From Pseudomonas marincola (GTDB lineage Bacteria; Pseudomonadota; Gammaproteobacteria; Pseudomonadales; Pseudomonadaceae): a stretch of 64,000 nucleotides of DNA. The stretch is from positions 62,001-126,000 of the forward strand of contig NZ_FPBC01000010.1 in the NCBI RefSeq assembly GCF_900116605.1, read 5' to 3'. The translations under genes and the position numbers were made by a program. Position 1 is the stretch's first letter; every line of letters starts with the position of its first letter. The notes beneath the pieces were generated by a model, which did not search any database, was not told the DNA's origin, and saw nothing but the letters and a program-made list of their open reading frames with translations. Below are positions 17,977-27,197 of the stretch, piece by piece.

Positions 17977-19668
17977 ATGCCTGCGATGCCGATCTATCTG
18001 TTTATGCTCCTGCTGCTATTGAGCGTGGTCGCCGAGGCCGCGCCCTGCCCTGCATGGGATAAGCAACGCGCCAGCGCTGAAATCAACCAACTGCACAGCC
18101 GCATCGCTCGCTGGGACAGCGCTTACTATGTGGATAAGTCGCCTTTGGTCAGCGACCAGATCTACGATCAGGCACGGGCGCAGCTCGACCAATTGCGCGA
18201 CTGCTTCCCCGCACTCACGCCCGCCGCGACTAATCCACTGATTGTGAATGCCGGGCCACTGCAGCACCCGATTGCGCAAACAGGCTTGCGCAAACTCGCG
18301 GACGAAGACGCCGTGAATGCATGGCTCAAAAGCCGCGACGAGGTGTGGATTCAGCCCAAAGTCGATGGCGTTGCTGTCACGCTGATTTATCGCAACGCCA
18401 GACTGGTGCAAATGATCAGCCGGGGCGACGGCATCAGCGGTCAGGACTGGACACATAACGCCCGCCACATCAGCGCCATACCCGCTCAATTAGCGGCGCA
18501 ACGCGACCTGCTGATACAAGGCGAGCTGTACCTGAAACTGGAGCGCCACGTGCAGTCACGCGATGGCGGCGGTGGCGCGCGCAGCGCAGTGGCCGGGCTG
18601 ATGAACCGCAAACAGCTGACCCACCAGCAAAGCGCAGAAATTGGCTTGTTTGTCTGGGACTGGCCACAAGGCCCGAGTGATATTGATACGCGCAACGAGC
18701 AACTGGCCGCGCTTGGTTTCCCCGCCAGTCAGCAATACAGCCGGCCGATAAAAACCCTCGAAGATGCACAACGGTGGCGCCAGCACTGGTGGACGCAGCC
18801 CCTGCCCTTTGCCACTGACGGCGTGGTGCTACGCCAGAATACGCGTTCGCCCGCCGCACGCTGGCAAGCGAAACCACCGCACTGGGCAGCAGCCTGGAAA
18901 TATCCGGTCTCCAGCGCATTGGCACGGGTACAGGCGGTGCGCTTCTCGATTGGTCGCAGCGGGCGCATCACCCCGATTCTGCAACTGCAAACCATTAAGC
19001 TGGATGCGCGCAATATCAGCCGGGCCAGCCTCGGCTCACTGCAGCGCTGGCAGCAACTAAACATTCAACCGGGCGATAGCGTGGCGATTCGCCTCAGCGG
19101 GCATGCCATCCCCACGCTTGAGCGGGTCGTCATGCGTGCAGAGCAAAGCCCCAGCGTTATCGCGCCAAGTTCCAGCGAGTACCACTCACTGACTTGCTGG
19201 CAAGACTCGCCTGGCTGCCGGCAACAATTCAGCGCACGGCTCAAGTGGTTAGCCAGCAGTGACGGTCTGAACATGCAAGGAGTTGGCCCAGCGACGTGGC
19301 AGAAGCTGCTCGACAGCCAACAGGTTTATCAACTGTTGGACTGGCTCGCCTTAAGCCGCGAGCAGTTGCTGGCAACGCCGGGACTGGGGCAGCACCGCAG
19401 CGACTTGTTGCTGCATCACATCCAACGGGTACGCCAATTGCCGCTGGCCAACTGGTTGGTTGCGCTGGGCATGCCGCCGTTGAACACTCTACCCGCAAAC
19501 TCCTGGCAAGCCTTGGCCCGGCGAAGCGAGCAAGACTGGCGCGACCTTCGCGGCATTGGCCCGAAACGGGCGGCCGCCCTGCAGGAATTCTTCGCTCACC
19601 CGCAGGTAAAGCGCCTCGGCCAGCAACTTCAAACACTCGAAGTGGCTGGCTTCACGCCGGATCAGTGA
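17977..19668 (+). CDS. ligB: NAD-dependent DNA ligase LigB with N-terminal signal-like segment
   Basis: This 563-residue protein carries the adenylation motif QPKVDGVAV with catalytic Lys128, then SRGDGISGQDWTHNA, an OB-fold region near IGRSGRITPILQL, and helix-hairpin-helix repeats (GVGPATWQKLL, GIGPKRAAAL). As in E. coli LigB it lacks the BRCT domain, and only two of the zinc-finger cysteines are apparent, so nick sealing is expected to be weaker than by LigA. The first 21 residues (MPIYLFMLLLLLSVVAEAA) look like a cleavable Sec signal. Starts at 17977 or 17986 are both possible. The stop overlaps the convergent cytochrome c' gene by 7 bp. Confidence 0.88.
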   Translation: MPAMPIYLFMLLLLLSVVAEAAPCPAWDKQRASAEINQLHSRIARWDSAYYVDKSPLVSDQIYDQARAQLDQLRDCFPALTPAATNPLIVNAGPLQHPIAQTGLRKLADEDAVNAWLKSRDEVWIQPKVDGVAVTLIYRNARLVQMISRGDGISGQDWTHNARHISAIPAQLAAQRDLLIQGELYLKLERHVQSRDGGGGARSAVAGLMNRKQLTHQQSAEIGLFVWDWPQGPSDIDTRNEQLAALGFPASQQYSRPIKTLEDAQRWRQHWWTQPLPFATDGVVLRQNTRSPAARWQAKPPHWAAAWKYPVSSALARVQAVRFSIGRSGRITPILQLQTIKLDARNISRASLGSLQRWQQLNIQPGDSVAIRLSGHAIPTLERVVMRAEQSPSVIAPSSSEYHSLTCWQDSPGCRQQFSARLKWLASSDGLNMQGVGPATWQKLLDSQQVYQLLDWLALSREQLLATPGLGQHRSDLLLHHIQRVRQLPLANWLVALGMPPLNTLPANSWQALARRSEQDWRDLRGIGPKRAAALQEFFAHPQVKRLGQQLQTLEVAGFTPDQ

Positions 19669-20111
19669 TTGCGGAACTCTTGGTGACACGCCTTGCAGCT
19701 GTCTTCGACGCGCTTGACCGGCGCCGCCAGATCAGAGCTTTTCAACGGCTTGGCGGTGGTTGCGACGACTAACGCAGCCGTGCTGTTTTCCAGATCGTCG
19801 GCCAGTTCTTTAAACCGTGCCTGACGCTTCCACACATCGTCCTTGGCGTTGGTGTGATCTTCTTCCTTGATCTGCGGAAAGTGCTGCCAGGGCGTGCGTG
19901 AAATCTGATCGAGCTTGGCGGCGCCTTCAACAAAGCGCGCCTCGTCGAACACAATGCGGCCACGAATCATGCCACCAAGGTCTTCACTGGTTTTCAGCAT
20001 TTGCTTGAAAATGGCTTGGCGCTGGCCCAGTGGTGAGTTGGGATCGACGCCACCGCAGGCGGTGAGTGTGCTGGCGGCAAGCAGAATTAGCAGAGCGTTT
20101 CTGAGTTTCAT
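19662..20111 (-). CDS. Cytochrome c' (class II) lipoprotein
   Basis: This 149-residue protein begins with a lipoprotein signal and lipobox TLTAC (Cys19). The mature part is helical, and the single haem-binding motif CKACH lies very close to the C-terminus, which is the hallmark of class II cytochrome c'/c-556. Such proteins are periplasmic four-helix bundles that bind NO or shuttle electrons. The ATG at 20111 has AAGG five bases upstream; a 37-residue extension in the same frame is not signal-like. Its 3' end overlaps ligB by 7 bp on the opposite strand. The specific redox partner is not shown. Confidence 0.85.
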   Translation of the reverse strand: MKLRNALLILLAASTLTACGGVDPNSPLGQRQAIFKQMLKTSEDLGGMIRGRIVFDEARFVEGAAKLDQISRTPWQHFPQIKEEDHTNAKDDVWKRQARFKELADDLENSTAALVVATTAKPLKSSDLAAPVKRVEDSCKACHQEFRNH

Positions 20112-20267
20112 AACACCTTCATAACTGCAACAAGGCTCAAAAGAGGGCGACAGTATCGTCACTCCCGCGCCTGCGGCCAAGCGCGGTAATTTGTCGCAAC
20201 AAACTATTGAGCCTGCACGCACGCCCCACAGCGAAGACAGCTAGCGCTCAGTTTGGTGTGTTGAAAC

Positions 20268-20654
20268 TCAGGCAGACACCACAAACAGGCTGATAATCAG
20301 GCCCATATTGACGAACCAAACCAACGAACGCAGAGGCGCCCAGTCGGCCAGGTAGCAGACCAGATACACCAGACGACTGATAACAAACGCGATGGCCAGT
20401 TGGTCAATCAAGCCTTGCTCGGCGCCACCCGCCAAGTGAGCAATAATCACCGCTGCAGCAAATGCAGGGGTCACTTCGAAGCCATTCAGCTGGGCGTTAT
20501 TGGCACGCCGCGCGAGCCCTTCGACGCTGCCCAGATGCGCCCGGGGATCATGGTTGTGACGCGGGCTGAAGCCGCCGCTGGCAGCCTTGGCCGAGACAGT
20601 CGCCAGGTAAGGTAAAAACAGGGCTATCAGTACACACCAGAAGGCAATTGTCAT
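20268..20654 (-). CDS. MAPEG-family membrane protein
   Basis: This 128-residue protein has four membrane helices and matches the MAPEG pattern: FLPYLATVSAKAA in the first helix and loop, RRANNAQLNGFEVTPAFAAA before helix two, and VISRLVYLVCYLADWAPLRS before helix four. The eukaryotic relatives are glutathione-using eicosanoid enzymes; bacterial functions are mostly unproven. I start at the ATG at 20654 because GGAG lies five bases upstream; a GTG six bases earlier is the alternative. It lies upstream of the cytochrome c' gene on the same strand with a 156-bp gap. Confidence 0.82.
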   Translation of the reverse strand: MTIAFWCVLIALFLPYLATVSAKAASGGFSPRHNHDPRAHLGSVEGLARRANNAQLNGFEVTPAFAAAVIIAHLAGGAEQGLIDQLAIAFVISRLVYLVCYLADWAPLRSLVWFVNMGLIISLFVVSA

Positions 20655-20702
20655 GGACACTCCGCGCTCGAATAGAAGGATTAGCTAGAGTGCGCTAGCG
20701 AC

Positions 20703-20724
20703 GAACGGTCGTCCATGACCGTTC
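20703..20724. other. Perfect 8-bp inverted repeat
   Basis: GAACGGTC and GACCGTTC flank a 6-nt centre between the start of the MAPEG gene and the end of the amidohydrolase gene. It may be an operator for the MAPEG gene or part of the 3' end of the leftward pyrimidine transcript; no T-run follows. Confidence 0.4.
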
Positions 20725-20752
20725 TCCTTCAATCACAAGGCAAAAGCGCCAA

Positions 20753-22036
20753 TCATGCCGCCAGTTTGCCGCTGGCAATGGCCGCCGAGGCGCGCAACAT
20801 GGCGCGCAACAGCACCGCACAACCTGCTGCCAAGTCGCTTGGCGCGGCGTTTTCGATTTCGTTATGGCTGATACCGCCCTCGCATGGCACGAAAATCATC
20901 CCGGCCGGGCCCAGCTCCGCCAGAAAAATCGCGTCGTGGCCGGCACCGCTGACGATGTCCATGTGCGACATCCCCAGCCCTTGCGCAGCAGTGCGCACGG
21001 CATCCACACAGACCTCATCAAAATACAGCGGCGGGAAGTCTGCCGTCGGCGTCAGTTCGACGCTTAAACCATGCTCGGCGCTGGTGGTTTCGATCACTTT
21101 GCGCACCTGCGCGATCATCGAATCCAGACGTTCCGGCTCAAGATGACGGAAATCCAGTGTCATGCGCACCTCGCCCGGAATCACGTTACGCGACCCCGGA
21201 TACGCCTGCAGGCAACCGACGGTGCCGCAGGCGTGCGGCTGATGCTCAAGCGCAATGCGGTTTACTGCCGCGACCACGGCCGCCGCGCCAACCAGCGCGT
21301 CTTTGCGCAAATGCATCGGCGTTGGGCCAGCGTGCGCTTCAACGCCGCGCAAGGTCAGGTCGAACCACTTTTGCCCCAACGCACCCAGCACCACACCGAT
21401 GGTTTTCTCTTCATCCTCAAGAATCGGCCCCTGCTCGATGTGCGCTTCAAAGTAGGCGCCCACGGCGTGGCCGGTTACGGCGCGGCTACCGGCATAACCG
21501 ATAGCATTTAGCGCCTCACCCACCGTCACGCCATCGGCATCACGCTTGGCCAGAGTTTCTTCCAGAGTGAATTTGCTGGCAAATACCCCGGAGCCCATCA
21601 TGCACGGCGCGAAACGCGAGCCTTCCTCGTTGGTCCACACCACCACTTCCAGCGGCGCTTCGGTTTCAATGCCCAGATCGTTCAAGGTACGCAGCACCTC
21701 GACGCCGGCCATGACGCCAAAGCAACCATCGAACTTGCCGCCCGTGGGCTGCGTGTCGATGTGACTGCCGGTCATCACCGGTGGCAAATTGGGATTACGT
21801 CCGGGGCGGCGGGCAAAGATATTGCCGACGCCGTCCACCGTTACGCTGCACCCGGCAGCCTCACACCACTTGACGAATAAATCGCGGGCCTGGCGGTCGA
21901 GATCGGTCAGGGCCAGGCGACATACGCCGCCCTTGGGCGTCGCGCCGAGCTGGGCCAACTCCATCAGCGATTGCCATAAACGCTCACTATTGATGTGCTG
22001 ATCAGTGGATTGCAAAACAGCCTGGGCAGCGGTCAT
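20753..22036 (-). CDS. hyuC: M20-type amidohydrolase, probable beta-ureidopropionase / N-carbamoyl amino acid hydrolase
   Basis: This 427-residue cytosolic zinc enzyme of the allantoate amidohydrolase/N-carbamoylase branch has metal ligands in MTGSHIDTQPTGGKFDG, VVWTNEEGSRF and EAHIEQGP, and the dimerisation segment GVEAHAGPTPM. Near the end is SGAGHDAIFLA with the last metal histidine. With dihydropyrimidine dehydrogenase (PreTA) and dihydropyrimidinase (HydA) encoded nearby, the likely reaction is the third step of reductive pyrimidine breakdown: N-carbamoyl-beta-alanine to beta-alanine, CO2 and ammonia. The permease gene lies 26 bp upstream on the same strand, forming a two-gene operon. 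Substrate choice is inferred from context. Confidence 0.88.
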   Translation of the reverse strand: MTAAQAVLQSTDQHINSERLWQSLMELAQLGATPKGGVCRLALTDLDRQARDLFVKWCEAAGCSVTVDGVGNIFARRPGRNPNLPPVMTGSHIDTQPTGGKFDGCFGVMAGVEVLRTLNDLGIETEAPLEVVVWTNEEGSRFAPCMMGSGVFASKFTLEETLAKRDADGVTVGEALNAIGYAGSRAVTGHAVGAYFEAHIEQGPILEDEEKTIGVVLGALGQKWFDLTLRGVEAHAGPTPMHLRKDALVGAAAVVAAVNRIALEHQPHACGTVGCLQAYPGSRNVIPGEVRMTLDFRHLEPERLDSMIAQVRKVIETTSAEHGLSVELTPTADFPPLYFDEVCVDAVRTAAQGLGMSHMDIVSGAGHDAIFLAELGPAGMIFVPCEGGISHNEIENAAPSDLAAGCAVLLRAMLRASAAIASGKLAA

Positions 22037-22062
22037 AAATACCTCTCTGTCGATTCTGAGTT

Positions 22063-23553
22063 TTAGAGTGACGGTTTGGCGACAACGGCAGTGCGCGAGC
22101 TATTAGCGCTGCACAAGCCGAAATAGATCAGCCCGCCGAGTGCCGAGCCGGTGAACCAGCCATAATCGTAGAACCAGCTGAATGCAGGGCTGCCCAGCGA
22201 CATCAGGGTCAGCAGAACAGGCAATACGAAGGCGGCAAAACCCATCCAGTTCCAGGCCGGATAAACGTCGTCGCGGTACAGGCCCGCCAGATCCAGACGC
22301 TGTTTCTTGATCAGGAAGTAATCCGCCACCATGATCCCGGCGATCGGCCCGAGCAAGCTTGAGTAACCCAGCAGCCAGTTTGAATAAACGCTTTCTAGGC
22401 TGACATCAGAGACAATCCAGCCGAGCTTTTTAAGCAGCTCATGGCCCATCAAACCCAGACCGACAAAGCCTGTGATCAACACCGCCTTGGTGCGGTTGAT
22501 CAGCTTGGGCGCAATGTTCTGGAAGTCATTGGTGGGCGATACGATGTTGGCGGCGGTGTTGGTAGAAAGCGTCGCCACGATAATCAACGCCATCGCCACT
22601 GCCACCCAACCCGGGCTCTGGATATGGCCGATCAGGCTGACCGGATCCGACACGGTTTCGCCAACCAGCGAAGCCGATGCAGCGGTCATCACCACACCCA
22701 GCGCCGCAAACAGGAACATGGTCAGCGGCAGGCCGATTATCTGGCCGACAATCTGGTCTTTCTGGCTTTTCGCGTAGCGACTGAAGTCCGGGATGTTCAA
22801 CGACAATGTCGCCCAGAACCCGACCATCGCGGTCAAACCGGCCATGAAGTAACCGACCACACTTGCCCCTTCGGGACGTTTGGGCGGTTGTGCGAGCAAT
22901 TCGCTCATCGACACGTTGGGCAGCGCCCATACCAGCAAGCCGGCACCCACCAGCACCAGCAACGGTGCAGAAAGCGTTTCCAGCCATTTGATCGACTCGG
23001 CGCCGCGCAGTACAACCCACAGGTTGAGCACCCAGAAAATCATGAAACCAATCACTTCACCGGTGCCGCCAAGGGCTTTCCAACCCTCGAAAATCGAGCC
23101 CAGAAACAGGTGAATGGCCAGCCCGCCGAACATGGTCTGAATGCCGAACCAGCCGCACGCCACCACAGCCCGAATCAAACAGGGCACGTTGGAGCCAATG
23201 ATGCCGAACGAGGAGCGAAGTAATACCGGAAAGGGAATGCCGTACTTGGTACCGGGGAATGCGTTGAGTGTGAGCGGGATCAGCACCACGATGTTGGCGA
23301 GCAAAATGGCCAGCAGCGCCTCCCCGACCGACAGCCCGAAGTAGGCCGTCAGCACACCACCCAAGGTGTAGGTCGGTACGCAGATCGACATACCGACCCA
23401 AAGCGCGGTGATGTGCCATTTGTTCCAGGTTCGCTCATGCACCTTGGTCGGTGCGATGTCGTGGTTGAATCGAGGGCTGTCGAGGACGTCACTGCCCGCC
23501 TCTAACTCATACAAGCCATCACGCTCTGTGACTTCCGATCTGCTTTGTTGCAT
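22063..23553 (-). CDS. NCS1-family pyrimidine/hydantoin permease
   Basis: This 496-residue inner-membrane transporter has about twelve helices and the nucleobase-cation-symport-1 pattern: NHDIAPTKVHERTWNKWHI before helix one, WVGMSICVPTYTLGG in helix one, GIPFPVLLRSSFG in the helix-three region and TNTAANIVSPTNDF in the helix-eight region. Relatives carry uracil, allantoin or hydantoins (Mhp1 type). Its place next to the amidohydrolase and opposite hydA-preTA makes uracil, thymine, dihydropyrimidine or hydantoin the likely cargo. It is the promoter-proximal gene of the leftward operon. Confidence 0.9.
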   Translation of the reverse strand: MQQSRSEVTERDGLYELEAGSDVLDSPRFNHDIAPTKVHERTWNKWHITALWVGMSICVPTYTLGGVLTAYFGLSVGEALLAILLANIVVLIPLTLNAFPGTKYGIPFPVLLRSSFGIIGSNVPCLIRAVVACGWFGIQTMFGGLAIHLFLGSIFEGWKALGGTGEVIGFMIFWVLNLWVVLRGAESIKWLETLSAPLLVLVGAGLLVWALPNVSMSELLAQPPKRPEGASVVGYFMAGLTAMVGFWATLSLNIPDFSRYAKSQKDQIVGQIIGLPLTMFLFAALGVVMTAASASLVGETVSDPVSLIGHIQSPGWVAVAMALIIVATLSTNTAANIVSPTNDFQNIAPKLINRTKAVLITGFVGLGLMGHELLKKLGWIVSDVSLESVYSNWLLGYSSLLGPIAGIMVADYFLIKKQRLDLAGLYRDDVYPAWNWMGFAAFVLPVLLTLMSLGSPAFSWFYDYGWFTGSALGGLIYFGLCSANSSRTAVVAKPSL

Positions 23554-24173
23554 GGGCTTCTCCAGATTTTTTTGATTGTTATTAGCTCATCGGGCTACAC
23601 GATGGCCGGAGTTCTTCGATCTGCTGCGGTGCCAATGGCGTTGCGAGGCCGACGAACATGACTGCTGCGACACTCAATAAGCGTGCCTAAAACCATGTTG
23701 TGCGCCCCTCAAATCACCAGTTATTCCTCTAACGCGCTGATTAATAATCCTTTTATAAAAATCTTGGCTTCCAAATCAGCACCAACCCGATCAATTGAAG
23801 CGTGTTTCTACAGGTTGTCTGCACAGTCAGGATTCAAAGTGGTGCAGGCATATTTTTTTCAAACCTGCACAGCGCTCAATCCCGCCGGTTTAAATCGCTG
23901 ATTTTGCATAGGAAATCTCGCTCATTTTGACAACCTGTCAAGTGCGTCAAAATGGTGAACAGACGATCCATTTTGGTGATTTACATAAAATATCGTTATT
24001 TTTCATATACTTATCAACAAAGTAATTGATTAAAAAATAATCTTGATCATTTCCCAAACTGCTACTAAGTTCTATTCCTGACAGCAGTGACAGGATTAAA
24101 TCGAGCCACTGCCAGATGCTTCCAGATAAATCCAAGAGCCGACACGCATCGGCCAGCCTGAGAGGAATTTGCT
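23554..24173. promoter_or_regulatory. Divergent control region of the pyrimidine-catabolism operons
   Basis: These 620 bp separate the permease and hydA. The stretch from about 23690 to 24130 is much richer in A+T than its surroundings. It holds TTGACA-ACC-TGTCAA at 23927-23941, a 15-bp dyad close to the TTGACCA/TGGTCAA pattern known for RutR, with a further GTCAAAA half-site at 23946-23952. A second inverted repeat is CAAAATGG at 23948-23955 with CCATTTTG at 23968-23975. The TetR/RutR-type regulator encoded at 29501-30121 is the natural candidate to bind here. A 62-codon leftward frame in the region has no coding support. Confidence 0.5.
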
Positions 24174-25613
24174 ATGGCTTTATTGATCCGCGGCGCCACG
24201 GTGCTAACCCATGAAGAAAGCTACAGCGCCGATGTCCTATGCGCGGACGGTCTGATTCAGGCGATTGGTGAAAACCTCGACGCGCCGGCAGGTTGCGAGG
24301 TTCTCGATGGCAGCGGCCAGTATCTGATGCCAGGCGGCATCGACCCGCACACTCACATGCAACTGCCGTTCATGGGCACCGTTGCCAGTGAAGACTTCTT
24401 CAGCGGCACCGCAGCAGGCCTTGCCGGCGGCACCACATCAATCATCGATTTTGTTATCCCCAACCCGCAGCAATCGCTGCTTGAGGCCTTTCATCAATGG
24501 CGCGGCTGGGCTGAAAAGTCTGCCTCGGATTATGGCTTTCATGTCGCGGTCACCTGGTGGAGCGAACAAGTCAGCGCCGAAATGGAAGAGCTGGTGAGCA
24601 AGCACGGGGTCAACAGCTTCAAGCATTTCATGGCGTATAAAAACGCGATCATGGCGGCCGACGACACCCTCGTCGCCAGTTTCGAGCGCTGCCTGTCACT
24701 CGGCGCCGTGCCCACTGTGCACGCCGAGAACGGCGAGCTGGTTTACCACCTGCAACAGAAATTGCTGGCTCAGGGCTTAACCGGGCCGGAAGCCCACCCG
24801 CTGTCGCGCCCTTCGCAAGTGGAAGGCGAAGCCGCCAGCCGCGCCATTCGCATTGCCGAAACACTCGGCACTCCGCTGTACCTGGTGCACGTTTCAACCC
24901 GCGAAGCGCTGGATGAAATCACTTACGCACGCGCCAAGGGCCAGCCGGTTTACGGTGAAGTACTGGCCGGACACTTGTTGCTCGATGACAGCGTTTACCG
25001 CGATCCGGACTGGCAAAAAGCAGCGGGCTACGTGATGAGCCCACCGTTCCGTCCGCGTGGCCACCAAGAAGCGCTGTGGCAAGGCTTGCAGTCAGGGAAT
25101 CTGCACACCACAGCCACCGACCACTGCTGCTTCTGCGCCGAACAAAAAGCAGCGGGCAAAGACGATTTCAGCAAGATCCCCAACGGCACCGCCGGCATTG
25201 AAGACCGCATGGCAGTGCTCTGGGATGAAGGGGTCAACAGCGGCAAATTATCGATGCATGACTTCGTCGCCCTGACGTCCACCAACACCGCGAAAATTTT
25301 CAACCTGTTTCCGCGCAAAGGCGCCATCCGTGTCGGCGCCGACGCCGATCTGGTGCTCTGGGACCCGCAAGGCACGCGCACGATCTCGGCGAAAACCCAT
25401 CACCAGCAAGTCGACTTCAACATATTCGAAGGCAAAACCGTGCGCGGCGTACCCAGCCACACCATCAGCCAAGGCCGCCTGGTCTGGGCCGACGGTGATC
25501 TGCGTGCCGAACGCGGCGCCGGACGCTATATCGAGCGCCCTGCATACCCGGCCGTTTTCGACTTACTCAGCAAGCGCGCCGAACACCAGCGCCCGACCTC
25601 GGTAAAACGCTAA
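24174..25613 (+). CDS. hydA: Dihydropyrimidinase / D-hydantoinase
   Basis: This 479-residue amidohydrolase opens the ring of 5,6-dihydrouracil or dihydrothymine to the N-carbamoyl-beta-amino acid. Metal ligands are visible: HTH at His59/His61 in GIDPHTHMQ, the carboxylated Lys150 in SFKHFMAYK, the histidine of VHAENGE, LVHVST, and the aspartate of TATDHC. Length matches D-hydantoinases. The start follows GAGAGGAA. It is the first gene of hydA-preT-preA, the second step of the pathway placed first, with the permease and amidohydrolase genes divergent. Confidence 0.95.
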   Translation: MALLIRGATVLTHEESYSADVLCADGLIQAIGENLDAPAGCEVLDGSGQYLMPGGIDPHTHMQLPFMGTVASEDFFSGTAAGLAGGTTSIIDFVIPNPQQSLLEAFHQWRGWAEKSASDYGFHVAVTWWSEQVSAEMEELVSKHGVNSFKHFMAYKNAIMAADDTLVASFERCLSLGAVPTVHAENGELVYHLQQKLLAQGLTGPEAHPLSRPSQVEGEAASRAIRIAETLGTPLYLVHVSTREALDEITYARAKGQPVYGEVLAGHLLLDDSVYRDPDWQKAAGYVMSPPFRPRGHQEALWQGLQSGNLHTTATDHCCFCAEQKAAGKDDFSKIPNGTAGIEDRMAVLWDEGVNSGKLSMHDFVALTSTNTAKIFNLFPRKGAIRVGADADLVLWDPQGTRTISAKTHHQQVDFNIFEGKTVRGVPSHTISQGRLVWADGDLRAERGAGRYIERPAYPAVFDLLSKRAEHQRPTSVKR

Positions 25614-25829
25614 GCACGCACAGAAATGGCGCCGCCAGAAAGGCGCCCATTTGCAGAGGCGCACTGACTAACCGCAAAGAGCAAAGGCGGACAAACCCCA
25701 AGAGGTTTGGCGCCACTTATCAACGAATTGACTGCCCACAAGGCAGCTGGCCACCAAGGCGAGGTCTTAGCCCCTCATTTGCCGGCCAGCCGCCTTGATA
25801 ACAATCACAAAACCGTGAGGCATTAACCC
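25614..25829. other. hydA-preT intergenic spacer with two small hairpins
   Basis: The 216-bp gap holds a GGCGCC/GGCGCC stem at about 25628-25647 and a CAAACC/GGTTTG stem at 25692-25709. Neither is followed by a T-run. They could protect or process a hydA-preTA transcript; no separate promoter stands out. Confidence 0.35.
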
Positions 25830-27197
25830 GTGATAGACACACTCAGCCACCTCCCTCGCCCGGATGCAGACGCCACTGAACTGGCGAAAAATTTCAGCGA
25901 TCTGGCACCGCCGCTCAATGCTCGCCAGGCCGCGCTGGAAAGTGCTCGTTGCCTGTATTGCTACGACGCACCGTGCATCAATGCCTGCCCGAGCGACATC
26001 GACATTCCGTCGTTCATCGGCAGCATCAGCCATGACAACGTCACCGGCGCTGCGCAAACCATTCTCTCGGCAAACATTCTGGGAGGCAGTTGCGCACGGG
26101 TGTGTCCGACCGAAATCCTCTGCCAGCAAGCCTGTGTGCGCAACAACGAAAAAGAGTGCGCGCCGGTGCTGATCGGTTTGCTGCAACGCTACGCGATTGA
26201 TAACGCCCAGTTCAGCGAACACCCATTCAAACGCTCAGCCGCAACCGGCAAGCGCATTGCCGTAGTTGGTGCAGGCCCTGCCGGGTTGTCGTGCGCGCAC
26301 CGGCTGGCGATGCATGGCCATGAAGTGGTGATTTTCGAGGCCCGCGAGAAGTCCGGCGGGCTCAACGAATACGGCATTGCCAAATACAAACTGGTCGATG
26401 ACTTCGCGCAGAAGGAAGTCGACTTCCTCCTGCAAATCGGCGGCATCGAGATTCGGCACGGGCAAAAACTCGGTGACAACCTGACCCTGACAGAACTGCA
26501 CCAGCAGTTTGACAGTGTATTCCTCGGGCTCGGTTTGGCAGCCAGCAAACAACTGGGGCTGGCAGATGAGAACGCCGCCGGTTTGATGGCCGCGACCGAC
26601 TATATCCGCGAGCTGCGCCAAACCGATGACCTCAGCCAATTGCCGGTCGCCAACCGCTGCATCGTGCTGGGCGCAGGCAACACGGCGATCGACATGGCCG
26701 TGCAAATGGCCAAGCTTGGCGCGCGGGACGTCAATCTGGTTTATCGCCGTGGCCTCAGCGACATGGGCGCAACCGACCACGAACAGCACATCGCCAAGGA
26801 TAATCAGGTGCGGCTGCTGACATGGGCGCAACCGGAAACCGTGCTGCTGGATGATGCCGGCAAGGTGCGTGGTATGCGCTTCGCCAAAACCCGCATGGAA
26901 AACGGCCGCCTGAGCACGACCGGCGAGACGTTCGAGCTGGCGGCTGACGCCATTTTCAAAGCCATCGGGCAGGCCTTCGACAACAACTCGCTGAGCGACC
27001 CGCTGGCCGCAGAGCTCAAGCGTGCGGGCGAGCGAATCTGGGTTGATGAAAACCTGCGTACCAGCATTGCCGGCGTATACGCCGGTGGCGATTGCACCTC
27101 ACTCGATCAAGACCTGACGGTGCAAGCCGTACAGCATGGCAAACTGGCTGCCGAGGCCATTCACTCAACCCTCTCGCTGAAAGTGGAGGCTGCATAA
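25830..27197 (+). CDS. preT: NAD-dependent dihydropyrimidine dehydrogenase, PreT subunit
   Basis: This 455-residue flavoprotein subunit resembles the small subunit of glutamate synthase. An N-terminal iron-sulfur region has CLYCYDAPCINACPSDI (about residues 41-57) and GGSCARVCPTEILCQQAC. An FAD dinucleotide fold follows at IAVVGAGPAGLSCAHRLA (about 144) and a NAD(P)H fold at CIVLGAGNTAIDMAV (about 285). With PreA it reduces uracil and thymine to the dihydro forms using NADH. The start is a GTG at 25830, with GAGG nine bases upstream. Its stop overlaps the preA ATG by one base (TAATG), pointing to coupled translation. Confidence 0.95.
   Translation: MIDTLSHLPRPDADATELAKNFSDLAPPLNARQAALESARCLYCYDAPCINACPSDIDIPSFIGSISHDNVTGAAQTILSANILGGSCARVCPTEILCQQACVRNNEKECAPVLIGLLQRYAIDNAQFSEHPFKRSAATGKRIAVVGAGPAGLSCAHRLAMHGHEVVIFEAREKSGGLNEYGIAKYKLVDDFAQKEVDFLLQIGGIEIRHGQKLGDNLTLTELHQQFDSVFLGLGLAASKQLGLADENAAGLMAATDYIRELRQTDDLSQLPVANRCIVLGAGNTAIDMAVQMAKLGARDVNLVYRRGLSDMGATDHEQHIAKDNQVRLLTWAQPETVLLDDAGKVRGMRFAKTRMENGRLSTTGETFELAADAIFKAIGQAFDNNSLSDPLAAELKRAGERIWVDENLRTSIAGVYAGGDCTSLDQDLTVQAVQHGKLAAEAIHSTLSLKVEAA

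Noticed and set aside
23947..24135. A 62-codon leftward frame in the hydA upstream region
   Set aside because: It lies in A+T-rich control DNA, overlaps the dyads, and has no signal, domain or ribosome site.
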